Positions 8,669-17,950 of a stretch of 50,456 bases of DNA are shown in pieces. The stretch comes from Candidatus Brocadia sp. (GTDB lineage Bacteria; Planctomycetota; Brocadiia; Brocadiales; Brocadiaceae). How positions within the stretch are numbered: the stretch's first letter is position 1; the number at the start of each line of letters is the position of its first letter. The notes beneath the pieces are model-generated. The model was not told the origin of the DNA, did no database searches, and saw nothing but the letters and a program-made list of their open reading frames with translations. The stretch spans positions 1 to 50,456 of the forward strand of contig WYAU01000053.1 of NCBI GenBank assembly GCA_011525665.1, given 5' to 3'. The position numbers were made by a program, and so were the translations under genes.

Positions 8669-9082
8669 TTACGGCTTTTTATCCGCTTCGAGGACCGTCG
8701 GGGCGACCACCCTCTTTAAACCGGCCCCTTTTGCAGCATCCATGACATCAACGACGACACCGTAAGGGACATTCTTATCTGCCCGAAGAACAAGCGTTCT
8801 GTCGTCGTGTTTGGAAAAGGCATTCTTTAAAACCGTGACAAGGTTCTTTCGTTCCACAGGTTCATTCTGGAAAAACAGCTTTCCATCCTGTGAGATGGTT
8901 AAGACCCGCTCCTCGATCTTGCTGGTAGAGGCATATTTTGTTGAGGGCAGTTCTAGCTTGATATTTGGCTGTTCAATGAAACTGGATGTAACCAGAAAAA
9001 ACAGGAGGATGAGGAACAGCATGTCTACCATGGGGGTAAGATTTATAATAGATTTGGTAACGCGTTTTTCACGGAATTGCAT
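8669..9082 (-). CDS. exbD: ExbD/TolR-type biopolymer transport protein
   Basis: A 137-residue inner-membrane protein with one N-terminal transmembrane helix (about 12-34) that contains the conserved proton-path Asp in TPMVDMLF (Asp20). A periplasmic domain follows, with the family pattern LVLRADKNVPYGVVVDVMD. ExbD works with ExbB to convert proton-motive force into movement of a TonB- or TolA-like protein. It is the last gene of the TonB-like/exbB/exbD operon, 69 bases after exbB. TolR and ExbD are hard to separate by eye; there are no tolB or pal genes nearby. Confidence 0.9.
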   Translation of the reverse strand: MQFREKRVTKSIINLTPMVDMLFLILLFFLVTSSFIEQPNIKLELPSTKYASTSKIEERVLTISQDGKLFFQNEPVERKNLVTVLKNAFSKHDDRTLVLRADKNVPYGVVVDVMDAAKGAGLKRVVAPTVLEADKKP

Positions 9083-9151
9083 GGTTTTATAGAACAGGAA
9101 AAAACTTGCGGAAAAGAAAAGTTTCCCTAAAGTAATACAATGATCTGATGC

Positions 9152-9769
9152 TCATTTGTTATCGTGATCCTGAGCAGGGTAAAGTTTATTAAGGACAAGC
9201 ATGGAGTATTCTTCCATTTCCAGGACAAAGGTATCTACCTTTTTGTCGAAATAACTATAGGCAACCAGCGATGGGATTGCTATAAAAAGCCCAAACACGG
9301 TTGTTCGGATCGCTTCTGCCAGTCCTGCGGAAAATGCCTTGGCCTGCCCCAGTCCCAGTTCGGAAATAACACCGAAGATATCCTCTAATCCCAGCACCGT
9401 TCCAAGTAATCCTAATAAGGGAGCAACGGCAGTAATGACTTCTAATACCAAAAGTCTCCTTTCGAGCGACTTGGTTTCCTGCCGACCCGCGGCCTGGATG
9501 TCGATAAATTTTTCTTCCCGTGTGAGGTGGTTATTTGTAAGTATCCGCCGTAAGAGATTAGAAAAAGGACCGGAAATCACTTCACATTTCGAGATCGCAA
9601 AGGGTATATCTTTGTGACTGTGAATTGCTTCTATGGTTTGGATGATCTCCGGTTTTAAGATTTTATCCCTCCGTAAATTTATTGCCCTTTCAATGATCAC
9701 CGCAAGGGCTAAAACGGAACAAATGAGTAGTGGTATCATGAGAGGACCACCGCCTATAAGCCATTCCAA
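9152..9769 (-). CDS. exbB: MotA/TolQ/ExbB proton channel protein
   Basis: A 205-residue membrane protein with three transmembrane helices: about 10-30, 105-130 (VAPLLGLLGTVLGLEDIF) and 150-172 (TTVFGLFIAIPSLVAYSYF). The TVLGLEDIF and GL.IAIP segments are the MotA/TolQ/ExbB signature, including the conserved Thr residues lining the proton path. Translation most likely begins at the TTG 9769-9767, because AGGAGG sits about 10 bases upstream and no in-frame ATG lies near. It sits between the TonB-like gene and exbD on the same strand. It supplies the pentameric motor for the TonB-like protein. Confidence 0.9.
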   Translation of the reverse strand: MEWLIGGGPLMIPLLICSVLALAVIIERAINLRRDKILKPEIIQTIEAIHSHKDIPFAISKCEVISGPFSNLLRRILTNNHLTREEKFIDIQAAGRQETKSLERRLLVLEVITAVAPLLGLLGTVLGLEDIFGVISELGLGQAKAFSAGLAEAIRTTVFGLFIAIPSLVAYSYFDKKVDTFVLEMEEYSMLVLNKLYPAQDHDNK

Positions 9770-9825
9770 AGTATTATTTCCTCCTGTTTATAAAAAGCGT
9801 ACACAACGTAACAAAATCATTATTG

Positions 9826-11319
9826 TCAGAAAAAATAGAAATTAAATCTCACATCGATTGATGGCTCCTTGATGTGGGATGGGAAGGGATTCAATGGTGC
9901 TGCATTTTTGATCGAGGATACAAGACGGGAGGCAAGATTAAAATTCCCCGCATCGTCCACAATCTTTACTCCATCAATAGAACCATCCGGTAATACCTTA
10001 AATTCTACAATAATCGGTTTGTCATCTCTGGTTTCTAATTTAATCTCGGCACGGGTTCCGTATCCCAGGAACCAGTACAGGGATATTCTGTCCCTGATAT
10101 GTTTAAAATAATCGGCGTATTCATGCCTTTTGACGTTAAAAGACGGCGCACCGGGGATTACTGCATTTGATATCGTGTCCTCAAAAAGCACCGGGTCGTG
10201 GTTTGCACCCTCTGTCTTTGCGTTAACGGCAAAAGAGACCTTGGGTTTCTTTGATTCTTCCGGGCTTTCTTGTTCATCCAGGCCTCGTTCGAGTCTGCGC
10301 TGCGGTTCAATGCCCGGCAATTCCGGAGGAAGTACAGGTAGTTCAGGTATAGCGGCATCCATCCTCTTCATTTCCTGTGTTTCGCTTATTTCCTTTGCAT
10401 CCGTATCGGTCTCTTCTCTTGTTTTTTGTTTGCGGAGTAATGGCTGTAACGATTCTTCTTCTGTTTCAGCCTCCGTGTTTATTTCATTCCGTTTCTCCGT
10501 AAATAGCATCCCCTCGCTAGGGGGCAGATGTTCCGTTGCCTCTTCCTGGCTGATACTACGCCCGATGGTCAGTCGTTCTCTTTTGGACGGTTGTACGGTA
10601 TTTTCCGTTTTTATCGTTTTGTCCGGTTTTGTGGTCTTTTCCTCTGACGTATTCTCCCTTCTTTCTTCAGATGGTAATTGACTCTGTGGCATACGAAGAG
10701 GTTTCGCAGGAGGAGATTCTTGCTTCTCCAGACCTTTGGGCAAATTGGCATAGAGGGCCGGCGAATCTTTATCATGGACACTATCCTCAGGGATAATTGC
10801 CTGTGCCGTAACCTCCTGTTCGTGTGATTGTCGTCTGCTATCATAAGGTGCACCTGATTTTCCCTTGCCCAATAATGGCGCTTTGGAATGCCCTTCAGCG
10901 TGGGGTTCATTATTGACCGATTGTTTGTCGTCAGGAAAATTATCCTTTGCTATGGCTCCCTTTTCACCGATTTTATCTGTATCAGCGGTTGTTTCCTCGT
11001 CTTTGGCATTTTCTGAAGTATCGGTAAATATTTTGTATTTCTTTTTTTCAGAATCATCCTTCTTCTCCTGCCCGGTTTCGTCTTCTTTTGTATTTTGGCT
11101 TGCGGTGTTTTCTCTCCGGTCATCTGCATTTTCCAGTTCCAGGGTAACAGCATATTCACTCGGTTCACGAATAAAACTGTCTCGAAGTGACCTCAAACTG
11201 AAAATTTGATTTGCCTGCGGGGACATGAAAATGAGGACTGCATGTATGGCAAGGGACGCAACGATAAGAAGCAAAAACAGGTTTTTACTGAAAAATTCCG
11301 AACGTATCTTAAAGAACAT
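9826..11319 (-). CDS. TonB/TolA-like energy transducer with a long charged linker
   Basis: 497 residues. One N-terminal membrane anchor (about 13-32) is followed by roughly 330 residues of low-complexity, Glu/Lys/Asp/Thr-rich sequence predicted to be disordered. The C-terminal domain (about 400-497) contains YADYFKHIRDRISLYW, then LPDGSIDGVKIVDDAG, the TonB/TolA C-terminal alpha-beta pattern. The linker is longer than in E. coli TonB (239 residues total) and could span the periplasm to contact outer-membrane receptors. It is first in an operon with exbB and exbD. No TonB-dependent receptor is in the window (the porin at 28-29.4 kb is a trimeric-type porin), so the receptor it drives lies elsewhere. 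TonB versus TolA cannot be settled. Confidence 0.8.
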   Translation of the reverse strand: MFFKIRSEFFSKNLFLLLIVASLAIHAVLIFMSPQANQIFSLRSLRDSFIREPSEYAVTLELENADDRRENTASQNTKEDETGQEKKDDSEKKKYKIFTDTSENAKDEETTADTDKIGEKGAIAKDNFPDDKQSVNNEPHAEGHSKAPLLGKGKSGAPYDSRRQSHEQEVTAQAIIPEDSVHDKDSPALYANLPKGLEKQESPPAKPLRMPQSQLPSEERRENTSEEKTTKPDKTIKTENTVQPSKRERLTIGRSISQEEATEHLPPSEGMLFTEKRNEINTEAETEEESLQPLLRKQKTREETDTDAKEISETQEMKRMDAAIPELPVLPPELPGIEPQRRLERGLDEQESPEESKKPKVSFAVNAKTEGANHDPVLFEDTISNAVIPGAPSFNVKRHEYADYFKHIRDRISLYWFLGYGTRAEIKLETRDDKPIIVEFKVLPDGSIDGVKIVDDAGNFNLASRLVSSIKNAAPLNPFPSHIKEPSIDVRFNFYFF

Positions 11320-11699
11320 GATTTTGTATTAAATATTCGCAGGAAATGCTTTACGTTCACGATAAGACTTTCAAGCCAGATATGTAATGGCAAGAAGCGC
11401 CTCTGCCACTACGGTTATAAAAATTACCCGAGGCCTAATTTATGTGTAACTGTATAACTATAAACCGCAGTTAAAGTTAGAAATGATAATTGATTTTCAA
11501 TCTTTCAGAAAAGTGTACAGCATGTGCATTTTGTTGTCAATGAGATTCTGGCATAGAGATCAGGGATGAAATTTCGGACAAATGTATTAATTCGTGTCCC
11601 CCTTGCAGATTTTTATTCTATAGGATTTTTATTGTATTTATGTGGTTTGTAGAGCGACGAGCCCCGTCGCTCTCCGGTGTAAGGTCTCGTATGCCCGAT
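11320..11699. other. intergenic region with a GAGCGACG palindrome
   Basis: No gene is visible. A perfect 9-bp stem AGAGCGACG/CGTCGCTCT with loop AGCCC lies at 11651-11673. It is not followed by a T-tract on either strand, so it looks like an interspersed palindrome rather than a terminator. An imperfect palindrome TGGCAAGAAGCGCCTCTGCCA lies at about 11390-11411, upstream of the TonB-like gene, and could be an operator. Confidence 0.5.
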
Positions 11700-12224
11700 T
11701 TAAGCACGACTGTCCGCAGGACTTTTTTTAAGCCTTGATAACAAAAAATCGACGATCAGAGAAGCGTTGTCATCGACATGGAAAAAAGGTATATCGATTT
11801 CTGATTTTTTATCGCCAACGACTGCTATCAGGTTCGGATCGTTCTTACATACCAACTCAGCGCTGATCTCTGAGCGCAGGACCTCGATCTTCGGCACAGC
11901 AAGGCTCTTGTACCCTTCTGCAAGAATAACATCCATATCCGTCAAGTAGGTGTTTACAATATCTGACAGGGGAAGTTCCCCGGACGTCATACGTATGATT
12001 CCTGTCATCTTTTGTGAGGCGACGACAATTGCGTCGGCTCCCGCCCTCGTATGCAGCCAGCTATCCTTTCCTTCCTTATCGATTTCGAAGCTATGGTGGC
12101 TGTGTTTAATAGTGGCTACCTTAAAACGCCTGGATTTCAGTTCCCGGACGAGTCGTACAATCAGGGTAGTCTTGCCGCTGTTGGATTTGCCTACAATGGA
12201 GATTAGTGATGATTTTAATTGCAT
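11700..12224 (-). CDS. mobB: molybdopterin-guanine dinucleotide biosynthesis adaptor MobB
   Basis: A 174-residue GTP-binding P-loop protein that assists MobA in attaching GMP to molybdopterin, giving the MGD form of the molybdenum cofactor. The P-loop GKSNSGKTT lies at 12-20. KVATIKHSHHSFEIDKEGKD (about 34-53) and the RAGADAIVVAS segment are family hallmarks, and the DVILAEGYKS block near 113-122 is the Walker-B-like region. Length matches E. coli MobB. It is transcribed away from the divergent NapG-like ferredoxin gene. moaA lies about 7 kb to the right, so molybdenum-cofactor genes are loosely grouped here; mobA is not seen. Confidence 0.92.
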   Translation of the reverse strand: MQLKSSLISIVGKSNSGKTTLIVRLVRELKSRRFKVATIKHSHHSFEIDKEGKDSWLHTRAGADAIVVASQKMTGIIRMTSGELPLSDIVNTYLTDMDVILAEGYKSLAVPKIEVLRSEISAELVCKNDPNLIAVVGDKKSEIDIPFFHVDDNASLIVDFLLSRLKKSPADSRA

Positions 12225-12308
12225 AAATATTCATTATAAAAGATACATTTCAGAAATAAAAACGAATTTTATAGCTTTTCGGCGTATGGGGATGATAGGG
12301 ATTTAACC

Positions 12309-12338
12309 TTGACAAACCAACTATTGGTAAATTAAAAT
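12309..12338 (+). promoter_or_regulatory. sigma-70-type promoter for the ferredoxin-Mrp operon
   Basis: A perfect TTGACA (12309-12314) lies 18 bases before TAAAAT (12333-12338). Between them is the short dyad ACCAA-CTA-TTGGT, a possible operator overlapping the core promoter. A second TTGACA at 12435 is too close to the start codon to be useful. Confidence 0.55.
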
Positions 12339-12465
12339 TCAGTTACTATGCCGTGTTTTTTTTGAGATCGGTTTCTCGTAAAACGCTTTAAAAACAGCCA
12401 ATTCCGGGTGGAACGATCCTGCAAGCAGATCATCATGTTGACAATTTGAAAAGGACGTTTCTTTT

Positions 12466-13053
12466 ATGGATAATACGGAAAAAATAGTGGACAGACGACA
12501 ACTTTTTAAGGATATGTTTTTCTTTGTGGGAAACAAGGTTGCGGATTATGCCAGTAAAAAAGTTGACCGCGTAATGCCGAAAGGTGATTATTTGCGACCC
12601 CCCGGCGCTGTCGAAGAGGCGGAATTTCTCTCCGTGTGTACCCGTTGTGACGAGTGTATCAAGGCATGCCCTGCGAAGGCTATCAAGAGGTACCAGGGAC
12701 TGATGGATGTGGCTGTGGGCACGCCTGTTATTATACCCCGGGAGAATCCCTGTGTCTTATGCAACGGGTTATTGTGCATTGCTGCCTGTAAAGAAGGGGC
12801 TTTGAAACCCCGGGAGCACGCGGATAAAGTTAAAATGGGTATTGCCAGGATTAATCAGTCGCGATGTCTTGCATGGGGGGGACAGGATTGCCAGTTGTGC
12901 TATATAAAATGTCCTTTACGGGGAGATGCGATTTATCAGGAGGACGGCAAGCCCGTGATCAATGAAGAGAAATGCGTAGGTTGTGGCGTGTGTGAATACG
13001 CATGCCATACGATCAATAACACCTGTGCAATTAAGATTGTGTCGAAAAGGTAG
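12466..13053 (+). CDS. NapG/MauM-like multi-cluster ferredoxin
   Basis: A 195-residue iron-sulfur protein. It begins with DRRQLFKDMFFFVG, a partial twin-Arg-like segment, but with no clear hydrophobic signal core. It then carries four cysteine groups: CTRCDECIKACP, CVLCNGLLCIAAC, CLAWGGQDCQLCYIKCP and CVGCGVCEYACH. The unusual third group, with the extra CLAWGGQDCQLC spacing, is typical of NapG/MauM. Those proteins pass electrons to periplasmic nitrate reductase or methylamine dehydrogenase maturation. No napA, napH or mau gene is adjacent. An Mrp-type iron-sulfur carrier gene follows by about 45 bases, so the pair may be co-transcribed and the carrier may serve such proteins. Confidence 0.8.
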   Translation: MDNTEKIVDRRQLFKDMFFFVGNKVADYASKKVDRVMPKGDYLRPPGAVEEAEFLSVCTRCDECIKACPAKAIKRYQGLMDVAVGTPVIIPRENPCVLCNGLLCIAACKEGALKPREHADKVKMGIARINQSRCLAWGGQDCQLCYIKCPLRGDAIYQEDGKPVINEEKCVGCGVCEYACHTINNTCAIKIVSKR

Positions 13054-13099
13054 TTTTCGTCTAAGGGTGTAAAATAAGACCATTATGAAAGGGAATGTG

Positions 13100-14062
13100 A
13101 TGTCAGACTGTAAGATTCCGTTTACCTGTGAGCTCTGTGAAAAACAGTTATCGTGTCAGTTGGACCAGATAGAACACAACAAGTGGGCGATTGCCCAGCG
13201 CATGAAGGATATTAAATATAAAATCGTTGTAATGAGCAACAAGGGCGGGGTAGGGAAGAGTACGGTGACAACAAATCTCGGCGTTGCTTTAGCCCGCAAG
13301 GGCCATAAGGTCGGAATAGCCGATGCGGATATTCACGGTCCCAATATCCCGATAATGTTAGGCGTGGAGGGAAAAAGACTCAAGGGCAGCAGTGGCGGTG
13401 TGCTTCCTCTGGAAGTATTGCCGAATTTAAAAGTGGCATCGCTTTCCTTTTTAATTGAAGATCCGTCAATGCCGGTCATCTGGAGGGATTCTGCAAAATG
13501 GGATTTTCTTTGCGAGTTGATGGGAAGTGTATGCTGGGGAGACCTGGATTATCTTTTGGTGGATTTACCGCCAGGTACAGGGAACGAGGCAATTTCTATT
13601 ATCGAGCTTATTGGAAAGGTAGATGGTTCTGTGATCGTTACAACACCCCAGGATGTGGTATTGTTGGACGTAAGGAAGGCTGTTGTTTTTTCCCGCGATA
13701 GCAATGTGCCCATTATTGGGATTGTTGAAAATATGAGCGGTCTTATATGTCCCCACTGTAATACCCAGATTGATGTCTTTAAAACGGGAGGGGGGGAGAA
13801 GATTTGTGGAGAATTGGGCGTGGAGTTTCTTGGCAAGATACCGTTGGACCCCGGCATTACGGAAAAATGTGATACCGGTGAGGCGTTTGTAACTGCCTAT
13901 CCCGATTCAGAGGCGGCAAAGGCATTTGATGAAATAGTCAGAAAATGTGAAGCCTTCGTGATGACTCGCAAAGAAGAACTCGATACAGTCACCGAGTTTA
14001 GAGAGGTTCCTTTTTTGGGCAAGGTGCCGGTTGATCCAAAGTTTGTGGAAAAACTCCCCTAA
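13100..14062 (+). CDS. Mrp/Nbp35-type iron-sulfur cluster carrier ATPase
   Basis: A deviant-Walker P-loop ATPase (KGGVGKST, residues 53-60 counted from the upstream ATG at 13085) that binds and transfers 4Fe-4S clusters. DADIHGPNIP and the dimer-bridging CPHC (222-225) are conserved. The N-terminus has C9, C15, C18 and C24; the CxxC-x5-C spacing equals the essential N-terminal ferredoxin-like motif of eukaryotic-type Nbp35, while most bacterial Mrp proteins lack it. I prefer the start at 13100, because AAAGGGA lies at the right spacing before it and nothing resembles a ribosome site before 13085. The C-terminal EVPFLGKVPVDPKFVEKL echoes the internal FLGKIPLDPGITEK. It follows the NapG-like ferredoxin gene. 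Confidence 0.88.
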   Translation: MSDCKIPFTCELCEKQLSCQLDQIEHNKWAIAQRMKDIKYKIVVMSNKGGVGKSTVTTNLGVALARKGHKVGIADADIHGPNIPIMLGVEGKRLKGSSGGVLPLEVLPNLKVASLSFLIEDPSMPVIWRDSAKWDFLCELMGSVCWGDLDYLLVDLPPGTGNEAISIIELIGKVDGSVIVTTPQDVVLLDVRKAVVFSRDSNVPIIGIVENMSGLICPHCNTQIDVFKTGGGEKICGELGVEFLGKIPLDPGITEKCDTGEAFVTAYPDSEAAKAFDEIVRKCEAFVMTRKEELDTVTEFREVPFLGKVPVDPKFVEKLP

Positions 14063-14349
14063 CGACGCTATTACTTTATGAAAGGAGAATTTGCCCTCTG
14101 TGTTATTCTCAAGCCATGTATGGTATCTGGCAATCTGTCCGGGAAGATACGGGTATGAATCAGGGAAGAGGGTGTGACGGGCTGTGTTTTTTCCTGAAGA
14201 TTTTTCCGCAATTAATTTTCATGCATTAATTTTCGGTTTTTAGTACCATCCTTTTTTGAGCATTTCGGAGTACCCTTCCCCAAAATATCGTGATAATTTT
14301 TTATGTGTAATCGGTCACTCAACGATCCCCTTGCAGTAAGAGTAGCGCA

Positions 14350-17300
14350 ATGTTTCGTTCAATCAAGAACAAATTAATTTTTCTCTTCCTCGTTGCTGTC
14401 CTTACGCCATTGCTGGTAATGCGTCTTATTGCCTATCCTTCCGCTCAAAAGGCCATCCAGAAAACGACGATAAACAATTTACAGATGGTGGGTTCTAAAA
14501 AAGTATCCGGGGTAAATGAGTGGTTAAAGAGCGTGAAGGACAAGGCAGAGCGCATCGCCCGTGATCCGTTAGTGATAAGCGCAGTGAATGTGACAAAAAC
14601 GGATACCGATACCATTTCTGAGTTTCTTTCCCACATACCATTGCAGCCGGGGTTTCACAGATTACTGATTAGCGACATGTCGGGTAATGTCAGATTGTCC
14701 ACGGATGACAAACTGATAGGGTTAAACATTGGTGACGTTGAAGGTTTCAATCAGGCCGCGGAAGGAAAGACCTATGTTTCAGATATTGTATCCTCCGTTT
14801 TCTATGATCTGGATGAATTCGGGAACAGGTCGGAAGGATTACCGATTATGTATATCTCTGTACCGGTTAGGAGCGCGGACGGGCATGTGGCCGGGGTTAT
14901 AATGTTACAGACCGATCTGGCCTCTCTTAACAGGGAAATCCGGGAGATGCGGTATGGGGATAATTACGATACGTATATCATCAATCAGTTCGGCATGATG
15001 ATTTCCGAACCCAGGTATGTCGACCGGGTAAAACAGATTGGATTAATCAGGAAGAGGGCAACACTGGAACTGGCGGTTGTTGAACCACAGACGAGGCAGT
15101 TTACCAAAAGCGTAATTTCATGTTTAAAGGGTGGCAGCGGTTTTGATGTGAATGGCTACACGAATTATGCGGGGGACAAAGTAGTGGGGGTATGGTACCT
15201 CATTCCTGAACTGAAATGGGGAGTCATTACAGAAGTCAGCGCCAGTGAAGTGTCTTTAGCTATAAATAATCTCAAAAATCCTATTTTAAAGATTCTCTCT
15301 TACCTGACTATTGCGGGAGTGGTTTTGGCAGTTGCCGGGATTACTTTTGCCCTTGTGATCGGGCAGAAGATCGCCAATCCTCTTATGGAATTGATAACAG
15401 CAACCCGGAAGATGTCCGCGGGGGATTTGTCTCAGCGGGTTCTGATAAAGACCGAGGACGAAGTGCGCGAGCTGGGGGATGCATTCAATGTAATGGCAGA
15501 ATCCGTCCAGGAGAAGACAACGAAGCTGCAGGAAACATCAAATTTCTTAAATAGCATTCTGGTAAGTTCCACCGAGCATTCAATTATAGCGGCTGATCTT
15601 GAGGGGAATATCCTGGCCTTTAATGAGGGAGCAAAAAGGATGTTCGGCTATGAGCCGGAAGAATTGATTCAAAAATCAGGCATCCATGTCCTCTATACAA
15701 AAGCAGACATCGAATCGGGAAAGGTGAAAAAGATTCTGGAGACAACACGGGTTACCGGAAGATATAAAAGCGAAATGCAATTGGTGCGCAAGAATGGAGA
15801 GGAATTTACGGGATACAGCACATTCACTACGCGGCAATCTGCCGGAGGGATACCGATCGGCTTTGTGTTGATCGCACGAGATATAACGGAACAAAAATTA
15901 TTAGAGGAGGAACTCCACAATTATACGGTACACCTGGAAAAAATTGTTGATGAAAGGACGAAAAAACTGAGAATATCAGAAGAAAAATACAGGCGTCTCT
16001 TTGAGACCAGCAAAGACGTTGTTTTTTTCTGTGATACGGAATGCCGGTTTGTAGACATTAATCAGGCCGGCGTGGACTTATTCGGATATGAGTCAAAAAA
16101 CGAGATCTTGAAATTGAATCTGGTTCAGCATCTGTTTTTTAGCCCGGCGGAAGGGAAGGCGACTAAGGAAATGGTATGTAAAAACGGTTTTATCAAGGAT
16201 TACGAGGTAGAATTAAAAAGGAAAGACGGAGTCAGGGTGCCCTGCCTGATGACGAGTAATCTGAGACGGGATGAACGGAACAGCATCATTGGCTATGAAG
16301 GGATTATCATTGACCTAACCGAAAGGAAGAAGATAGAGCAGGAGAAGGATATCATGAATAACATCAACAAAATTCTGGCATCCAACCTTGATATTCGGGA
16401 GGTGTATAAATCTTTCAGTGAAGAGCTGAATAAGGTCATTGATTTTGACCGCATGAGTATTACCCTTCTTGATGAAAAGCGGGACGAATTTCTCATTTTT
16501 GCTGTTTCGAAAGATTACCGCGGCTCAAAATTAGACGAGGGGATGCATTATTCGAAATATGGAACACTGGCCGGTAAGGTTGTGGAAAATGGTGAAGTGT
16601 ATATGGTCAGTGATACCTCTCAAGGGTCTTTCTCTACAGATCCCATTCTGTTTAAAGAGGGGATCAAGTCACGCCTGTCGTTTCCACTGGTGTGCAAGGG
16701 TGAGATTATCGGGAGCCTCAACTTCGGGAGTAAAAATGTCAAGAATTACTCTGAAAATCATGTTGAAATTATTAATAAGATCGCTCCTCAACTGGCTATT
16801 GCGATTGACAACACACGCCTTTTTGATAAAATCAAAGAGTCGGAAGAGAAGTACAGGAACCTCGTCGAGGACATTGAAGACGTCATATTCAGGTTGGATA
16901 AAAAAGGAAGATATTTGTTCCTCAATAGTGCATTAAAGAATGTAACGGGATATGACCCGCGCGAATTTTACGAAAACCCCGCCATTGCCCGGGAAATAAT
17001 CCATAAGCATGATGTGGAACTGGTTGGGGAAACAATACGAAGGGTACTGGAAGGCGAATTAAAGGTATCAAAAGATTTGGAATACAGAATTTACTGTAAG
17101 AGCGGAGAAGAACTCTGGGTCTCCCAAAATACCTATCCGATTAAAAACAAAAAAGGAAATATTATTGGTATCGAAGGGATTATGCGGGATATCACGGACA
17201 GTAAAAAAATCGAAGAGCAGATACGGCGCTCCGAGCGGCTGGCCTCAATTGGCGAGCTGGCTGCCTCGATAGCCCATGAGATCCGTAATCCTCTCGGTGC

Positions 17301-17934
17301 CATATCGAACTCAGTGGGTATGCTGAAAAGGGACTTATCCCTGAAAGGCGACGATCAAAGGTTGTTTGAGATGGTTGTGGAGGAAACTGACCGGCTCAAT
17401 AGTATTATCACCAACTTCCTTACCTTTGCGCATTCCGCCGAGTATCATTTCGCCAGGAGCAATATCCTCGATATTATCGATGAAACTCTGTTTTTGTTGG
17501 AGCAGGACGCGCGGTTTCATGAAGAAATAAAGATTGTGAGAATTTATGGGAATGACATCCCCCGGGTCGATGTCGATCGAAATTGGATCAGGAAGGTTTT
17601 CTGGAATCTTCTGGTAAATTCGATTGATGCAATGCCACGGGGCGGAAAAATCTTTATCCGGGTGAGAGAATCGAAAACTTCCGACAGTAAAGCGATAGAG
17701 ATCGTGATTGCGGATACGGGTGTAGGGATTCCACCGGAAATTATCAGAAAGGTGTTTGAGCCTTTTTTCACCACAAAAAAATCAAAGGGAACCGGATTGG
17801 GACTTTCTATTGTGCATCGTATTATAGACAACCATGGTGGTGTGATCGATGTGAAGAGCAAGAGAAACAAAGGGACAATATTTACGATACGATTACCGGT
17901 AAAGAACAGACACATGAATGCCATTTCAGTATAG
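14350..17934 (+). CDS. membrane sensor histidine kinase (Cache-HAMP-PAS-PAS-GAF-PAS-HisKA-HATPase)
   Basis: A 1194-residue two-component sensor. Transmembrane helices at about 9-28 and 313-337 bracket a ~280-residue extracytoplasmic domain with the dCache pattern (FNQAAEGKTYVSDI, YISVPVRSADG). HAMP follows (about 338-390), then PAS (about 398-515), a coiled coil, PAS (about 545-660), GAF (about 680-835) and PAS (about 836-955). The kinase core has the phospho-acceptor His976 in SIAHEIRNPLGAI, an N box NLLVNSIDAM, G1 DTGVGIPPE and G2 KGTGLGLSI. All catalytic motifs are intact. The next gene encodes an NtrC-type sigma-54 activator only 16 bases from this stop, so they form a cognate pair. The ligand is unknown; a periplasmic small molecule and a cytoplasmic PAS/GAF signal may be integrated. 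Confidence 0.93.
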   Translation: MFRSIKNKLIFLFLVAVLTPLLVMRLIAYPSAQKAIQKTTINNLQMVGSKKVSGVNEWLKSVKDKAERIARDPLVISAVNVTKTDTDTISEFLSHIPLQPGFHRLLISDMSGNVRLSTDDKLIGLNIGDVEGFNQAAEGKTYVSDIVSSVFYDLDEFGNRSEGLPIMYISVPVRSADGHVAGVIMLQTDLASLNREIREMRYGDNYDTYIINQFGMMISEPRYVDRVKQIGLIRKRATLELAVVEPQTRQFTKSVISCLKGGSGFDVNGYTNYAGDKVVGVWYLIPELKWGVITEVSASEVSLAINNLKNPILKILSYLTIAGVVLAVAGITFALVIGQKIANPLMELITATRKMSAGDLSQRVLIKTEDEVRELGDAFNVMAESVQEKTTKLQETSNFLNSILVSSTEHSIIAADLEGNILAFNEGAKRMFGYEPEELIQKSGIHVLYTKADIESGKVKKILETTRVTGRYKSEMQLVRKNGEEFTGYSTFTTRQSAGGIPIGFVLIARDITEQKLLEEELHNYTVHLEKIVDERTKKLRISEEKYRRLFETSKDVVFFCDTECRFVDINQAGVDLFGYESKNEILKLNLVQHLFFSPAEGKATKEMVCKNGFIKDYEVELKRKDGVRVPCLMTSNLRRDERNSIIGYEGIIIDLTERKKIEQEKDIMNNINKILASNLDIREVYKSFSEELNKVIDFDRMSITLLDEKRDEFLIFAVSKDYRGSKLDEGMHYSKYGTLAGKVVENGEVYMVSDTSQGSFSTDPILFKEGIKSRLSFPLVCKGEIIGSLNFGSKNVKNYSENHVEIINKIAPQLAIAIDNTRLFDKIKESEEKYRNLVEDIEDVIFRLDKKGRYLFLNSALKNVTGYDPREFYENPAIAREIIHKHDVELVGETIRRVLEGELKVSKDLEYRIYCKSGEELWVSQNTYPIKNKKGNIIGIEGIMRDITDSKKIEEQIRRSERLASIGELAASIAHEIRNPLGAISNSVGMLKRDLSLKGDDQRLFEMVVEETDRLNSIITNFLTFAHSAEYHFARSNILDIIDETLFLLEQDARFHEEIKIVRIYGNDIPRVDVDRNWIRKVFWNLLVNSIDAMPRGGKIFIRVRESKTSDSKAIEIVIADTGVGIPPEIIRKVFEPFFTTKKSKGTGLGLSIVHRIIDNHGGVIDVKSKRNKGTIFTIRLPVKNRHMNAISV

Positions 17935-17950
17935 GTTTTCACAAAAAATT

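Noticed and set aside
11390-11411. TGGCA...TTGC arrangement upstream of the TonB-like gene as a sigma-54 promoter
   Set aside because: The spacing between the GG and GC elements is four bases too long for a -24/-12 promoter. It is better seen as an imperfect palindrome.
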